From assembly GCF_023016805.1 (NCBI RefSeq), contig NZ_JALKCH010000017.1, positions 1-40,984 of the forward strand: a stretch of DNA of 40,984 nt. Direction: 5' to 3'. The notes beneath the pieces were generated by a model that saw only the letters and a list, made by a program, of their open reading frames with translations, had not been told where the DNA came from and made no database searches. The stretch comes from Ancylobacter crimeensis (GTDB lineage: Bacteria; Pseudomonadota; Alphaproteobacteria; Rhizobiales; Xanthobacteraceae). The first letter of the stretch is position 1; every line of letters begins with the position of its first letter. This document shows, in pieces, positions 23,633 through 33,531 of this stretch. A program made the position numbers and the translations under genes.

Positions 23633-24952
23633 CTATTCGCGCTGGCGCTCGGCCTTGATGCGCCCCCAATAATCCAGCCGCTTCTTCACCTCGCGCTCGA
23701 AGCCGCGCTCGTTCGGCTCGTAGAAGGATGCCCGGCCATCCCCCGCCAGCTCATCGGGGAAGAATTCCTGCCCGGCATAGGCGTCGGGAAAGTCATGATC
23801 ATAGCGATAGCCGGCGTGATAGCCCAGATCCTTCATCAGCCGGGTCGGCGCGTTGAGGATGTGCTTGGGCGGCGCCAGCGAGCCAGTCTGCTTGGCGAGC
23901 GCCAGCGCGGCGTTGAAGGCCGAATAGGCGGCGTTGGATTTCGGCGCCGTCGCGACATAGGCGATGGCCTGCGCGAGAAAAAGCCGTCCCTCCGGCCAGC
24001 CGACTCGGTCGAACGCGGTCCATGCCGCAACGACCTGCGGCATCGCCTGCGGGTCCGCCATGCCGACATCCTCGGACGCCGCGCAGCACAGGCGGCGAAA
24101 GATCGTGCCGGGATCCTCCCCGCCGCTGATCATCCGCGCCGCCCAGTACATCGCCGCATTCACATCCGAGCCGCGCAGGCTCTTATGGAAGCAGGAGAGC
24201 AGGTTGTAATGCTCGTCCTGTCCCTTGTCATAGATCGGGGCACGCTTCTGCACCGTCTCGGCCAGCTCGGCGACGGTGAGGTCGTGATCAATGGGCAGCG
24301 CCAGCAGGTCTCCGACCAGCCCGAGCAGATAGCGCCCGTCGCCATCCGCCATGCCCGCGAGCGCGGCGCGCGCTTCCGCGTCCAGCGGCAGCCGCTTGCC
24401 CTCCAGCGCCTCGGCGCGCTTCAACAGCCGCTCGATCGCCTCCGGATCCAGCGACTTGAACACCAGCACCCGCGCCCGCGACAGCAGCGCCGCATTCAGC
24501 TCGAAGGACGGATTCTCGGTTGTCGCGCCGATCAGGGTGACGGTGCCATCCTCCATCACCGGCAGGAAGCTGTCCTGCTGGGCGCGGTTGAAGCGGTGGA
24601 TTTCGTCGACGAAGAGCAGCGTGCCCTTGCCTGTGCTGCGTCGGGCACGCGCCGCCTCGAACACCTTCTTGAGGTCGGCAACGCCGCTGAAGATGGCCGA
24701 GACCTGCTCGAAATGCAGGTCGGTCTGGTCGGCCAGCAGCCGCGCCACCGTCGTCTTGCCGGTGCCGGGCGGGCCCCAGAAGATCAGCGAGCTCAGCACG
24801 CGGCTCTCCAGCACGCGAGTCAGCATGCCCTGCGGGCCGGTGAGGTGCTCCTGCCCCACCACCTCGTCGAGCTTCTGCGGCCGCAGGCGATCGGCGAGCG
24901 GACGCGGCGCTTCCTTATCGAGCCCGGCGCTGGAAAAAAGATCGGCGGCCAT
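23633..24952 (-). CDS. rarA: RarA/MgsA replication-associated recombination ATPase
   Basis: The 439-residue AAA+ clamp-loader-like protein has ADRLRPQKLDEVVGQEHLTG at its start, Walker A GPPGTGKTTVARLL, Walker B LLFVDEIHRFN, sensor 1 LIGATTENPSFELN, and the MgsA C-terminal domain (YWAARMISGGEDPGTIFRRL, then YHAGYRYDHDFPDAYAGQEF). It works at stalled replication forks. The length is standard. It follows degQ by 3 bases, so the two are likely one transcript. Confidence 0.95.
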   Translation of the reverse strand: MAADLFSSAGLDKEAPRPLADRLRPQKLDEVVGQEHLTGPQGMLTRVLESRVLSSLIFWGPPGTGKTTVARLLADQTDLHFEQVSAIFSGVADLKKVFEAARARRSTGKGTLLFVDEIHRFNRAQQDSFLPVMEDGTVTLIGATTENPSFELNAALLSRARVLVFKSLDPEAIERLLKRAEALEGKRLPLDAEARAALAGMADGDGRYLLGLVGDLLALPIDHDLTVAELAETVQKRAPIYDKGQDEHYNLLSCFHKSLRGSDVNAAMYWAARMISGGEDPGTIFRRLCCAASEDVGMADPQAMPQVVAAWTAFDRVGWPEGRLFLAQAIAYVATAPKSNAAYSAFNAALALAKQTGSLAPPKHILNAPTRLMKDLGYHAGYRYDHDFPDAYAGQEFFPDELAGDGRASFYEPNERGFEREVKKRLDYWGRIKAERQRE

Positions 24953-24955
24953 GGG

Positions 24956-26389
24956 TCAGCCCGGCAGCAGCGCGGTGACGACGCGGCCGCCCCGCTGCAA
25001 GGTGACGCGCCAGGCACGCTGGGGTGTGCGCATCAGATTCTGCAGGTCGGCGGTCTTCGCGATGGGGATTCCGTTGATCTCCACGATCACGTCGCCCGGC
25101 TTGAAGCTGGTACGCTGGGCGGGGGAATCCTCGGCGACCGCGGTGATGACGACACCCTTGGTGGCATCGACCGTGCGCATCTCGTCGATCACCGCCGGAG
25201 ACAGGTTCACCACGGTGGCGCCGGCCAGCGGGGAGCGGCCCTCCAGCGTGATCTCCTCGCGCGGCACGCTCTCGGGGGCGGCCTGCAGCGCCACCGCGAG
25301 CTTCATCTCCTTGCCCTGCCGCACGATCCCGAGCTCGACCTGACCGCCGAGCGGCCGCGTGGCGAAGCGAAAGCCGAAGGCGTCGGGATCGTCCACCTCC
25401 TGGCCAGCGACCGCGACGATGAGGTCGCCGCTGCGCAGCCCCGCCTTCTCCGCCGGACTGTCCGGCACGACGTTCTGCACCAAAGCGCCGGTGGGGCGCG
25501 CGAGGTCGAGCCCGTCGGCGATATCGGCCGTCACCGCCTGCAGGTCGGCGCCGAGCCAGGGCCGGCGCACCACCTTGCTGCCATTGAGCGCGGATTGCAG
25601 CACAACGCGCACCATGTCCGCGGGGATGGCGAAGCCGATCCCCTGCGACCCGCCGGAGCGCGAGAAGATCGCCGTATTGATGCCCACCACGCGGCCGGCG
25701 CCATCCACCAGCGCGCCGCCGGAATTGCCGGGATTGATCGCCGCGTCGGTCTGGATGAAGAAGCCGTAATCGGTGATGCCGCGCTGGGTACGGGCCAGCG
25801 CCGAGACGATGCCTTGCGTCACGGTCTGCCCGACGCCGAACGGATTGCCGATGGCGAGCACGATGTCGCCGACCTCCAGGTCGTCCGACGAGCCGAGCAC
25901 GGCCGACGGGAAACTGCCCTTTGCATTCTCCAGCCGCAGGATGGCGATGTCGGTACGCGGATCGCGCAGCACGACCTTCGCGTCGTATTCCCGTTTGTCG
26001 GCGAGCGCGATGCGGATTTCATCAGCACCGTCGATGACGTGGTTGTTGGTCACCACCACGCCGGTGGGATCCACCAGCACGCCGGAGCCCAGCGAACGCT
26101 GGATCCGTTCGCTCGGCCCCTCCGCGTCCGGAACGTCCGGCCCCCCGCGATCGCCGAAGAAGCGGCGAAAGAACGGGTCGTCCAGCATGGGATTGCTGCG
26201 TGGCTCCACCTTCAGCGCGTAGACATTCACGATGGCCGGCGCCACGCGCGAGACGACCGGCGCGAAGGTGAGGCCGATCTCGGCGCGCGAGCGCGGAACC
26301 TGCGGCAGCCCCGCCGGCTGCTGTGCGGCCGCGGGCAGGCTCGATAGGGCGATGAGAAGGGCGGGAAGGTAACGGAGCGCGTGCTTCAT
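24956..26389 (-). CDS. degQ: DegQ/DegP-type periplasmic serine protease
   Basis: The 477-residue HtrA-family protease has a signal peptide (1-23) and a trypsin-like domain with triad H117 (VTNNHVIDG), D147 (RDPRTDIAI) and S223 (INPGNSGGAL). Two PDZ domains follow (about 265-355 and 390-475; GLRSGDLIVAVAGQEVDD, SFKPGDVIVEINGIPIAK). It degrades or refolds misfolded envelope proteins. The DegP-specific Q-linker is short, favouring the DegQ type. It lies between rplQ and rarA, with its own promoter expected in the 114-base gap before 26389. Confidence 0.92.
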   Translation of the reverse strand: MKHALRYLPALLIALSSLPAAAQQPAGLPQVPRSRAEIGLTFAPVVSRVAPAIVNVYALKVEPRSNPMLDDPFFRRFFGDRGGPDVPDAEGPSERIQRSLGSGVLVDPTGVVVTNNHVIDGADEIRIALADKREYDAKVVLRDPRTDIAILRLENAKGSFPSAVLGSSDDLEVGDIVLAIGNPFGVGQTVTQGIVSALARTQRGITDYGFFIQTDAAINPGNSGGALVDGAGRVVGINTAIFSRSGGSQGIGFAIPADMVRVVLQSALNGSKVVRRPWLGADLQAVTADIADGLDLARPTGALVQNVVPDSPAEKAGLRSGDLIVAVAGQEVDDPDAFGFRFATRPLGGQVELGIVRQGKEMKLAVALQAAPESVPREEITLEGRSPLAGATVVNLSPAVIDEMRTVDATKGVVITAVAEDSPAQRTSFKPGDVIVEINGIPIAKTADLQNLMRTPQRAWRVTLQRGGRVVTALLPG

Positions 26390-26442
26390 GGCGGCAGATA
26401 TAGAGCGCCCAGCGTGGTGGAGGAAGGGGGCGGGCGAGCGCC

Positions 26443-26478
26443 CGAAAAAGCAAAAGGGCGACCCGAGGGCCGCCCTTT
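26443..26478 (-). terminator. Terminator of the ribosomal alpha operon
   Basis: An 8-bp stem (AAAGGGCG / CGCCCTTT) with a 10-base loop is followed on the minus strand by TTGCTTTTTC. It lies about 25 bases beyond the rplQ stop and before the degQ start. Confidence 0.85.
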
Positions 26479-26503
26479 CGATATCCGGTTCCGTGCGGGC
26501 CGG

Positions 26504-26932
26504 TCAGGCCGCAGCGGCTTCCTCGGCCTTCGCCGCCTCGTGGCGGGCGAGGTCCGCGGCGCCCTTGGCGCTCTCGTCGCGGTCGACCAGCTCGATCACC
26601 GCGATCGCGGCCGCATCGCCGTGGCGGAAGCCCGCCTTGATGATGCGGGTATAGCCGCCATTGCGCTCCTTGTAGCGCGGGCCGACGACGTCGAAGAGCT
26701 TGCGCACGACGGCGACGTCGCGGATCTCGGCGATCGCCTGACGGCGGGCATGGAGGCCGCCGCGCTTGCCGAGGGTGATGAGCTTCTCGACCACCGGACG
26801 AAGGTCCTTCGCCTTCGGCAAGGTGGTGATGATCTGCTCATGGGTGATGAGCGCCTGCGCCATATTGGCGAACATGGCCTTGCGGTGTTCGGCAGTCCGG
26901 TTGAACCGGCGATGGGCCTTACCGTGGTTCAT
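26504..26932 (-). CDS. rplQ: 50S ribosomal protein L17
   Basis: The 142-residue product has the L17 signature [20 protein letters not shown], then [20 protein letters not shown] and [18 protein letters not shown]17 lies near the exit tunnel. The C-terminal Ala/Glu-rich tail ([11 protein letters not shown]) is the alphaproteobacterial extension. It is the last gene of the alpha operon, 72 bases after rpoA, and is followed by a terminator. Confidence 0.96.
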   Translation of the reverse strand: MNHGKAHRRFNRTAEHRKAMFANMAQALITHEQIITTLPKAKDLRPVVEKLITLGKRGGLHARRQAIAEIRDVAVVRKLFDVVGPRYKERNGGYTRIIKAGFRHGDAAAIAVIELVDRDESAKGAADLARHEAAKAEEAAAA

Positions 26933-27004
26933 GGCTTAATCCTCAGATGCGACGGCTTTCGAGCCGGACGTTGTGTTCTGCGGCTCGAATGCCGCGCGTG
27001 ATGC

Positions 27005-28021
27005 TCAGTAGTGATCTTCGAAGCGCTTGGCGAGATCTTCGATGTTCTCCGGCGGCCAGCCCGGCACTTCCATGCCGAGGTGCAGACCCATGCTGGCCAG
27101 AACTTCCTTGATCTCGTTCAGCGACTTGCGGCCGAAGTTCGGGGTACGGAGCATTTCCGCCTCGGTCTTCTGGATCAGGTCGCCGATATAGACGATGTTG
27201 TCGTTCTTCAGGCAGTTGGCCGAACGGACCGAAAGCTCGAGTTCGTCCACCTTCTTGAGGAGCGCCGGGTTGAAGGGCAGCTCCTGCATCGCCGGGCTTT
27301 CGACCTCGCGCTTCGGCTCCTCGAAGTTCACGAAGATTTCGAGCTGGTCCTGCAGGATTCGCGCGGCATAAGCCAGCGCATCTTCAGGACCAACCGAGCC
27401 GTTGGTCTCGATGGTCAGGGTCAGCTTGTCATAGTCGAGAATCTGGCCCTCGCGGGTGTTCTCGACCTTGTAGGAGACCTTCTTCACCGGCGAATAGAGG
27501 CTGTCGACCGGGATGAGGCCGATCGGCGCGTCTTCCGGGCGGTTGCGGTCGGCCGCGACATAGCCCTTGCCGGTATCCACGGTGAACTCCATGCGGATCT
27601 CCGCACCGTCGTCCAGCGTGCAGAGCACGAGCTCGGGATTGAGCACCTGCACGTCACCCACGGTCTGGATGTCGCCGGCGGTCACGATGCCCGGGCCCTG
27701 CTTCTTCACCACCATGCGCTTCGGGCCTTCGCCCTGCATCTTGATGGCGATGTCCTTGATGTTGAGGACGATGTCGGTGACGTCCTCACGCACGCCGGGG
27801 ATGGACGAGAACTCGTGCAGAACCCCGTCGATGTGCACCGACGTCACCGCCGCGCCCTGCAGGGACGACAGCAGGATACGGCGCAGTGCATTGCCCAGCG
27901 TCTGGCCGAAGCCGCGCTCCAGCGGCTCGGCGACAACCGTGGCAAGCCGCTTCGGGTCGCTGCCGGCAGCAACCTCCAGCTTTTCCGGCTTGATCAGCTC
28001 TTGCCAGTTCTTCTGAATCAC
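27005..28021 (-). CDS. rpoA: RNA polymerase alpha subunit
   Basis: The 338-residue product has the N-terminal assembly domain ([20 protein letters not shown], then [20 protein letters not shown]) and the C-terminal domain (about 255-335; [20 protein letters not shown], and [20 protein letters not shown]) that binds UP elements and activators. The start codon is GTG at 28021, with AAGGGTGAC upstream. The 126-base gap before it carries competing hairpin arms. As usual in alphaproteobacteria, rpsD is not between rpsK and rpoA. Confidence 0.97.
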   Translation of the reverse strand: MIQKNWQELIKPEKLEVAAGSDPKRLATVVAEPLERGFGQTLGNALRRILLSSLQGAAVTSVHIDGVLHEFSSIPGVREDVTDIVLNIKDIAIKMQGEGPKRMVVKKQGPGIVTAGDIQTVGDVQVLNPELVLCTLDDGAEIRMEFTVDTGKGYVAADRNRPEDAPIGLIPVDSLYSPVKKVSYKVENTREGQILDYDKLTLTIETNGSVGPEDALAYAARILQDQLEIFVNFEEPKREVESPAMQELPFNPALLKKVDELELSVRSANCLKNDNIVYIGDLIQKTEAEMLRTPNFGRKSLNEIKEVLASMGLHLGMEVPGWPPENIEDLAKRFEDHY

Positions 28022-28074
28022 GACGTCACCCTTGCTTTCGACGATCGCCCGGCAACGTCACCGAAACGACCGCT

Positions 28075-28140
28075 TCCCGCCCCGCGGGAGGGGATTGCCA
28101 AACGCAGCGACTCCCGCGAGGCCGAAGGCACCCGCGGGAG
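28075..28140 (-). promoter_or_regulatory. Four competing hairpin arms in the rpoA leader
   Basis: Reading the minus-strand RNA 5' to 3', the arms are CUCCCGC (28140-28134), GCGGGAG (28117-28111), CUCCCGC (28090-28084) and GCGGGA (28080-28075). Arm 2 can pair with arm 1 or arm 3, and arm 3 with arm 2 or arm 4. This gives the 1:2 plus 3:4 versus 2:3 choice of an attenuator. There is no T-tract after arm 4, so a translational or processing role is more likely than termination. Confidence 0.45.
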
Positions 28141-28147
28141 GGACCGA

Positions 28148-28537
28148 TCACACGCGACGGCGCTTGCGCGGCCGGCAGCCATTGTGCGGGATGGGGGTGA
28201 CGTCGCGGATCGAGGTCACCGTGAAGCCTGCCGCCTGGAAGGCGCGCAGGGCCGACTCACGACCCGAACCGGGACCCGACACCTCGACTTCCAGGGTGCG
28301 CATGCCGTGATCGGCCGCCTTGCGGGCGCAATCCTCGGCAGCCACCTGGGCCGCATAGGGGGTCGACTTCCGCGAGCCCTTGAAGCCCATGGCACCGGCC
28401 GACGACCAGGCAATCGTGTTGCCCTGCGCGTCGGTGATGGTGATCATCGTGTTGTTGAACGAGGCGTTCACATGGGCGACGCCGGAGGCGATGTTCTTGC
28501 GCTCACGGCGCTTAACGCGGGCTGCTTCTTTGGCCAT
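28148..28537 (-). CDS. rpsK: 30S ribosomal protein S11
   Basis: This 129-residue protein has the S11 core: [40 protein letters not shown], and the conserved C-terminus [20 protein letters not shown]. It sits on the platform of the 30S subunit near the mRNA exit. It lies between rpsM and rpoA, as usual, with gaps of 125 and 126 bases on either side. Confidence 0.97.
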   Translation of the reverse strand: MAKEAARVKRRERKNIASGVAHVNASFNNTMITITDAQGNTIAWSSAGAMGFKGSRKSTPYAAQVAAEDCARKAADHGMRTLEVEVSGPGSGRESALRAFQAAGFTVTSIRDVTPIPHNGCRPRKRRRV

Positions 28538-28642
28538 AGTTCCTTGATCCTTCGAACGCGCCCGTAATGCCAGGCGCTCGGGACGAGATGATCGGATGAA
28601 TACGGCCGGCGCTTCGTGGCAACCGGCCTTCGGATGATGCGG

Positions 28643-28657
28643 CGGGCCTCAGGCCCG
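28643..28657 (-). terminator. Hairpin just after rpsM
   Basis: CGGGCC and GGCCCG arms with a 3-base loop start 5 bases after the rpsM stop; another GGCCGG/CCGGCC pair lies near 28605-28630. There is no T-tract. They may protect the rpsM 3' end or slow polymerase rather than terminate. Confidence 0.3.
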
Positions 28658-28662
28658 GCGCC

Positions 28663-29031
28663 TCACTTCTTCTTGCCGGCGATCGGCTTCGCCGGACCCT
28701 TGCGGGTGCGGGCGTTGGTGTGCGTGCGCTGGCCGCGGACCGGCAGGCCACGACGGTGACGCAGGCCGCGATAGCAGCCGAGGTCCATCAGGCGCTTGAT
28801 GTTGATCGCGACTTCGCGGCGCAGATCACCCTCGACCAGATAGTCGCGGTCGATCGTCTCGCGGATCTGCAGCACTTCCTGGTCGGTCAGCTGGTTGACG
28901 CGGCGCTCGGCCGGGATGCCGACCTTCTCCACGATCTCTTCCGCCTTCTTGGCGCCGATGCCGTGGATGTACTGGAGCGCGATGACGACGCGCTTGTTGG
29001 TCGGGATATTGACGCCTGCAATACGAGCCAT
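28663..29031 (-). CDS. rpsM: 30S ribosomal protein S13
   Basis: This 122-residue protein starts [20 protein letters not shown] and has the helix-hairpin-helix [20 protein letters not shown] and the basic C-terminus [20 protein letters not shown]. It binds the 30S head and contacts P-site tRNA. The ATG at 29031 is preferred to an in-frame one 51 codons upstream because GGAGAAG lies just before it and homology begins there. Confidence 0.97.
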   Translation of the reverse strand: MARIAGVNIPTNKRVVIALQYIHGIGAKKAEEIVEKVGIPAERRVNQLTDQEVLQIRETIDRDYLVEGDLRREVAINIKRLMDLGCYRGLRHRRGLPVRGQRTHTNARTRKGPAKPIAGKKK

Positions 29032-29048
29032 TTCGGCTTCTCCATATG

Positions 29049-29068
29049 GCCGCGACCTGCGTCGCGGC
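29049..29068 (-). promoter_or_regulatory. Hairpin next to the rpsM ribosome-binding site
   Basis: GCCGCGAC and GTCGCGGC form an 8-bp stem with a 4-base loop, ending about 8 bases before the rpsM Shine-Dalgarno sequence. It may influence rpsM translation. It lies at the end of the 193-base adk-rpsM gap, where an alpha operon promoter could lie. Confidence 0.3.
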
Positions 29069-29224
29069 GTGAGATGAACCCGCGTCCGGTGGAGGCCGGC
29101 CCTTGCGGGGAACGCACGAAGGGGCGTCGCGACATCTGCAACAGAGGTCGTAACGCCCGATCTGTTGATAGTGAAGCGGCGCACTTAGCTGCGATTCCGC
29201 TTCATGTCAAGGGGCAGCGGTCGT

Positions 29225-29809
29225 TCAGACCGTCTCCAACACGCCGGCGATGGCCTTGGTGACCTCGTCGACGGGCGCCATGCCGTCCAGCGTTACCAGC
29301 CGGCCCGTCTGCGCATAGAACGGCGAGACCACGGCGGTATCGCGGTTATAGGCTTCCAGCCGGGTCTTGAAGACCTCGGGGTCGTCGTCCTTGCGGACGG
29401 GTTCGCCCCGGGAACGGGCATCGGCCGCGCGGCCCATGATCCGGTCCAGCAGGCGGGTCTGATCGACCCTCAGCTCGATGACGGCATCGAGCTTCAGGCC
29501 TTTCTCCGCGAGAATCCGATCCAGCGCCTCGGCCTGCGCAACAGTGCGCGGAAAGCCGTCGAGGATGAATCCGTTCTGGCAATCCGCCGCGTCGATTCGG
29601 TCGGAGATGATCCCGATCACGATCTCGTCCGAGACGAGCTGGCCCGCATCCATCACCGCCTTGGCCCGAAGGCCGACCGGCGTCTGGTTCCGCACCGCCT
29701 CGCGCAGCATGTCACCGGTGGAGAGCTGCACGATGCCGTGCCGCTCCACGAGGCGCTGTGCCTGAGTGCCCTTCCCGGCCCCGGGCGGTCCCAGCAGAAT
29801 CAGCCTCAT
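29225..29809 (-). CDS. adk: Adenylate kinase
   Basis: This 194-residue enzyme (ATP + AMP to 2 ADP) has P-loop [11 protein letters not shown], the AMP-binding [10 protein letters not shown], and [14 protein letters not shown]. It is the short type with no extended zinc LID, as is standard for Rhizobiales. Its start overlaps the secY stop by 4 bases (ATGA), so it is co-translated with secY. Confidence 0.96.
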   Translation of the reverse strand: MRLILLGPPGAGKGTQAQRLVERHGIVQLSTGDMLREAVRNQTPVGLRAKAVMDAGQLVSDEIVIGIISDRIDAADCQNGFILDGFPRTVAQAEALDRILAEKGLKLDAVIELRVDQTRLLDRIMGRAADARSRGEPVRKDDDPEVFKTRLEAYNRDTAVVSPFYAQTGRLVTLDGMAPVDEVTKAIAGVLETV

Positions 29810-31137
29810 CGACGCTTCCCCCTCAGCCTCGCCTTCTTCACCAGACCTTCATACTGGTGCGCCAGCAGATGGCCCTGAACCTGCGCCACCGTGTCCATCG
29901 TCACGCTGACGACGATGAGCAGTGATGTGCCGCCGAAATAAAACGGCACGGCGGCATAGGAGATCAGGATCTCCGGGAACAGGCACACGATGGCAAGGTA
30001 AGCGGCACCGATGACCGTGATGCGAGTCAGCACATAGTCGATGTACTCGGCTGTGCGCTCGCCCGGGCGGATGCCCGGAATGAAGCCGCCATGCTTCTTC
30101 AGATTGTCGGCCGTCTCGGTCGGATTGAACACGATCGCCGTATAGAAGAAGCTGAAGAACACGATCAGCAGCACGTAGAGCAGCATGAAAAGCGGCCGCC
30201 CGTGGCCGACCAGCGAGGTCACCGTGGTGAGCCACGCCGGGCCCGTACCCTGCATGAAGCTGGCGACCGTGGTCGGGATCAGCAGCAGCGAGGACGCGAA
30301 GATCGGCGGGATGACGCCCGACGAGTTGAGCTTCAGCGGCAGATGCGAGGACTGGCCCTCATACACCTTGTTGCCGACCTGGCGCTTCGGATACTGGATC
30401 AGCAGCCGGCGCTGGGCGCGCTCCATGAACACGATGAACATGATCACGGCGAACACCATCAGGATCACCGCCAGGATGATGCCCGTCGAGATCGCGCCCT
30501 GACGGCCGAGTTCCAGCGTGTTCACGATAGCTGACGGCAGCTCCGCCACGATGCCGGCGAAGATGATCAGCGAGATGCCGTTGCCGATGCCGCGCGACGT
30601 GATCTGCTCGCCAAGCCACATCAGGAACATGGTGCCGCCCGTAAGGGTGATCACCGTCTCGATCCGGAAGAAGATGCCGGGATTGCTCACCACCGTGCCG
30701 GTGCCTTCGAGCCCGACGGCGATGCCATAGGCCTGGAAGACCGCGAGCACCACGGTCAAGTAGCGCGTGTACTGGTTGATCTGCTTGCGGCCTGACTCGC
30801 CTTCCTTCTTCAGCGCCTCCAGGGTCGGCGAGACCGTGGTGAGGAGCTGAACGATGATGGAGGCGGAGATGTACGGCATGATGTTCAGGGCGAAGATCGC
30901 CATGCGCGAGACCGCGCCGCCCGAGAACATGTTGAACAGGCCGATGATGCCCTGCTGCGCCGTCTTGAAGACGTCCTGCAGCGCGTCGGGATTGATCCCG
31001 GGCATCGGGATATAGGTGCCGAGCCGATAGACGAGAAGCGCAGCCAGCGTGAACCAGATGCGCTTCTTCAGTTCTTCGGCCTTTGCCAGAGCACCGAAAT
31101 TGAGGTTTGCCGCGAGCTGTTCTGCTGCCGACGCCAT
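29806..31137 (-). CDS. secY: SecY, protein translocation channel
   Basis: This 443-residue inner-membrane protein has ten membrane helices and forms the SecYEG channel. Signature parts are [20 protein letters not shown] (TM1), the plug region around [20 protein letters not shown], and the late cytosolic loop ([20 protein letters not shown]). The ATG at 31137 is chosen as the start of conserved sequence; 14 extra codons upstream are Arg-rich. The 164-base gap before it has a hairpin. It overlaps adk. Confidence 0.96.
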   Translation of the reverse strand: MASAAEQLAANLNFGALAKAEELKKRIWFTLAALLVYRLGTYIPMPGINPDALQDVFKTAQQGIIGLFNMFSGGAVSRMAIFALNIMPYISASIIVQLLTTVSPTLEALKKEGESGRKQINQYTRYLTVVLAVFQAYGIAVGLEGTGTVVSNPGIFFRIETVITLTGGTMFLMWLGEQITSRGIGNGISLIIFAGIVAELPSAIVNTLELGRQGAISTGIILAVILMVFAVIMFIVFMERAQRRLLIQYPKRQVGNKVYEGQSSHLPLKLNSSGVIPPIFASSLLLIPTTVASFMQGTGPAWLTTVTSLVGHGRPLFMLLYVLLIVFFSFFYTAIVFNPTETADNLKKHGGFIPGIRPGERTAEYIDYVLTRITVIGAAYLAIVCLFPEILISYAAVPFYFGGTSLLIVVSVTMDTVAQVQGHLLAHQYEGLVKKARLRGKRR

Positions 31138-31243
31138 TGTGGCTTCGCTCCTCGCCTGTGCCCTGAAACGCCCGAGCAAGCTCCACCGAGGCTGCTTCAG
31201 CCTGGCGGAACTTGCTCAAGTCTGTTTGAAACCGAGGCCCCTC

Positions 31244-31275
31244 CCCGGCTGGCGGACCGTGACGGTCCAGCCGGG
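31244..31275 (-). terminator. Long hairpin in the rplO-secY gap
   Basis: A 9-bp outer stem (CCCGGCTGG / CCAGCCGGG) encloses a smaller GACCGT/ACGGTC stem. It lies about 25 bases after the rplO stop and 107 bases before secY. No T-tract follows, so a partial attenuator or RNA-processing element is more likely than full termination. Confidence 0.4.
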
Positions 31276-31301
31276 AACGGGCGCTGCGGCCGAGGTAATC
31301 C

Positions 31302-31790
31302 TCAGGCCGCCGATTCGCCAGTGGTCGCCGGGACGAGAACCGTCACCGAACCGCCCACCTTCTCGACCGCCGCGACGACCGACTTGGTGGCATGCGCCAC
31401 TTCGAGGGTAATCTTGGAGGTCAGCTCGCCGGAGCCGAGAACACGCACGCCATCCTTGGCGCGGCGCAGGGCACCGGCGGCAACGAGGGCTTCCTGGGTC
31501 ACGGTCTTGGAGGCATCGAGCCGGCCGGCATCGATCGCGGTCTGGATGCGGCCGAGGGTGACCTCGTTCCAGTCGCGAGCGAAGATGTTGTTGAAGCCGC
31601 GCTTCGGCAGGCGACGATGCAGCGGCATCTGGCCACCCTCGAAGCCCTTGATCGCGACGCCGGTGCGCGAGGTCTGACCCTTCACGCCACGGCCGCCGGT
31701 CTTGCCCTTGCCCGAACCGATGCCGCGGCCGACGCGCATGCGCTTCTTGCGCGCGCCGGCGTTGTCACGAATGTCGTTGAGGCTGGTCAT
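31302..31790 (-). CDS. rplO: 50S ribosomal protein L15
   Basis: This 162-residue protein has the basic Gly-rich L15 N-terminus ([40 protein letters not shown]), then [20 protein letters not shown]. It is an early assembly protein of the 50S subunit. The ATG at 31790 has GGGAGA before it; an in-frame start 21 codons earlier lies in the rpmD gap. Confidence 0.96.
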   Translation of the reverse strand: MTSLNDIRDNAGARKKRMRVGRGIGSGKGKTGGRGVKGQTSRTGVAIKGFEGGQMPLHRRLPKRGFNNIFARDWNEVTLGRIQTAIDAGRLDASKTVTQEALVAAGALRRAKDGVRVLGSGELTSKITLEVAHATKSVVAAVEKVGGSVTVLVPATTGESAA

Positions 31791-31812
31791 CGCCTGTCTC
31801 CCTGTCCTGCCG

Positions 31813-31998
31813 TCACGCTTCGACGACGCGGACGAGATGGCGAACCTTGGCAATCATGCCGCGGACCGCCGGGGTGTCTTCGAGGGTGGACTTGCGCCCG
31901 AGCTTGTTCAGGCCGAGACCGATAAGGGTGGCCCGCTGGTCCTGCGGACGGCGGATCGGCGAACCGACCTGCTCGACCGTGATGGTCTTGTCTGCCAT
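31813..31998 (-). CDS. rpmD: 50S ribosomal protein L30
   Basis: This 61-residue protein is a complete L30 ferredoxin-like fold: [40 protein letters not shown], then [15 protein letters not shown]. It lies 13 bases after rpsE and 22 bases before rplO. Confidence 0.96.
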   Translation of the reverse strand: MADKTITVEQVGSPIRRPQDQRATLIGLGLNKLGRKSTLEDTPAVRGMIAKVRHLVRVVEA

Positions 31999-32011
31999 GG
32001 GTCAGCTCCTA

Positions 32012-32563
32012 TCAGTCGGTCGCTTCGGCGTCGTCGACACGACGACGGGACTGAAGCTGCGACACCTTCAGGCTGCGGCGCGCCGCGACGAGGCGCGGGC
32101 TGTCCTGGTTCTTGAGGGCGTCGAAGGTCGCGCGGACCATGTTGTAGGGGTTGGACGAGCCGAACGACTTCGCCACAACGTCCTGCATGCCGAGCGTCTC
32201 GAAGACGGCGCGCATCGGGCCGCCGGCGATGATGCCGGTACCCGCCGGGGCGGCGCGGAGCACCACCTTGCCGGCGCCGTGATGACCGTGCACGTCATGG
32301 TGCAGGGTGCGGCCTTCGCGCAGCGGCACGCGAATCAGCGCGCGCTTGGCGGCATCGGTCGCCTTGCGGATCGCCTCCGGCACCTCGCGGGCCTTGCCGT
32401 GGCCGAAGCCCACGCGGCCCTTCTGGTCGCCGACGACCACAAGCGCAGCGAAGCCGAAGCGACGGCCACCCTTCACAACCTTGGCGACGCGGTTGATGTG
32501 GACCAGCTTGTCCACGAACGTATTGTCGCGATCCTCGCGGTCACGCTCACGTTCACGAGCCAT
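32012..32563 (-). CDS. rpsE: 30S ribosomal protein S5
   Basis: This 183-residue protein has the S5 double-stranded-RNA-binding N-domain ([20 protein letters not shown], then [20 protein letters not shown]) and the C-domain [21 protein letters not shown]5 affects decoding accuracy and the mRNA entry site. A second ATG two codons upstream (32569) is less likely because the GAGGA site would be only 1-2 bases from it, whereas 32563 has 7 bases. Confidence 0.96.
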   Translation of the reverse strand: MARERERDREDRDNTFVDKLVHINRVAKVVKGGRRFGFAALVVVGDQKGRVGFGHGKAREVPEAIRKATDAAKRALIRVPLREGRTLHHDVHGHHGAGKVVLRAAPAGTGIIAGGPMRAVFETLGMQDVVAKSFGSSNPYNMVRATFDALKNQDSPRLVAARRSLKVSQLQSRRRVDDAEATD

Positions 32564-32602
32564 GATCATATCCTCGTCTTTACGCGGTCGACCCGCTCGT
32601 GA

Positions 32603-32965
32603 TCAGAAGTTGAGGCCGCTCTCGCGAGCGGCATCGGCGAGCGCCTTGACGCGGCCGTGATAAATGAAGGCGCCGCGATCGAACACGACTTCCTTCACGC
32701 CGGCAGCGACGGCACGCTCAGCCACGAGCTTGCCGACGGCCTGAGCCGCCGCGACATCCGCGCCGGTCTTCAGGCTGGAGCGCACGTCCTTCTCGAGCGT
32801 CGAGGCAGCGGCGAGAGTGACGCCGCGCTCGTCGTCGATGACCTGCGCGTAGATGTGCTTGGACGAGCGATGCACCGAAAGGCGCGGCCGCCCGTTCGCC
32901 GCCGCGCGGAGAGCACGACGGACACGCGCCTTACGGCGCTCGGTAGCGTCCTGATGGTTTGCCAT
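32603..32965 (-). CDS. rplR: 50S ribosomal protein L18
   Basis: This 120-residue 5S rRNA-binding protein has [20 protein letters not shown] and [20 protein letters not shown] in its N-terminal half, and the conserved C-terminus [20 protein letters not shown] with REGSLNF-like end. It is 12 bases after rplF. Confidence 0.96.
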   Translation of the reverse strand: MANHQDATERRKARVRRALRAAANGRPRLSVHRSSKHIYAQVIDDERGVTLAAASTLEKDVRSSLKTGADVAAAQAVGKLVAERAVAAGVKEVVFDRGAFIYHGRVKALADAARESGLNF

Positions 32966-32977
32966 GGTTCGGTTCCG

Positions 32978-33511
32978 TTACTTCTTCTTGCCTTCCTTGC
33001 GGAAGATGAATTCGCCGGCGTACTTCACGCCCTTGCCCTTATAGGGCTCGGGACCGCGGAACTCGCGGATCTCGGCGGCGACCTGGCCAACCTTCTGGCG
33101 GTCGATGCCAGAGACGACGATCTCGGTCGGCTTCGGCGTGACGATCTGGATCCCTTCCGGGATCGCATAGATCACGTCGTGGCTGTAACCGAGCGAGAGG
33201 TTCAGGTTCTTGCCCTGCACCGCCGCCTTGTAGCCGACGCCGCTGATCTCGAGCTTCTTCTCGAAGCCCTTGGTCACGCCTTCGACAAGGTTCGCCACCA
33301 GCGTGCGGGACAGGCCCCACATCGCGTTGTGACGGTTGGTCTCGCCGCGCGGGGCGAACGAGATCACGTTGTTTTCCAGCTTCGCGCCGACTTCCTCGAC
33401 GAGATTGACCTCCAGCGCGCCCTTCGGGCCCTTGACCTTCACGGTCTGGCCGTCAATGGCGGCTGTAACGCCGGCCGGTACGGTGATGGTGGCTTTGCCG
33501 ATCTTGGACAT
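32978..33511 (-). CDS. rplF: 50S ribosomal protein L6
   Basis: This 177-residue protein has two L6 repeats: [20 protein letters not shown] with [12 protein letters not shown] in the first, and the second-domain signature [21 protein letters not shown]6 sits near the factor-binding site. Lengths and gaps (20 and 12 bases) are standard. Confidence 0.96.
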   Translation of the reverse strand: MSKIGKATITVPAGVTAAIDGQTVKVKGPKGALEVNLVEEVGAKLENNVISFAPRGETNRHNAMWGLSRTLVANLVEGVTKGFEKKLEISGVGYKAAVQGKNLNLSLGYSHDVIYAIPEGIQIVTPKPTEIVVSGIDRQKVGQVAAEIREFRGPEPYKGKGVKYAGEFIFRKEGKKK

Positions 33512-33531
33512 GTGCTCTCTCTCCCTCCCGA

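Noticed and set aside
28022..28147. Missing rpsD between rpsK and rpoA, and no rpmJ after secY
   Set aside because: Both are usual arrangements in alphaproteobacteria, so nothing is lost here.
29225..29809. Adenylate kinase seemed short, as though it lacked the LID domain
   Set aside because: The short type of about 194 residues is normal in Rhizobiales; P-loop and AMP-binding motifs are complete.
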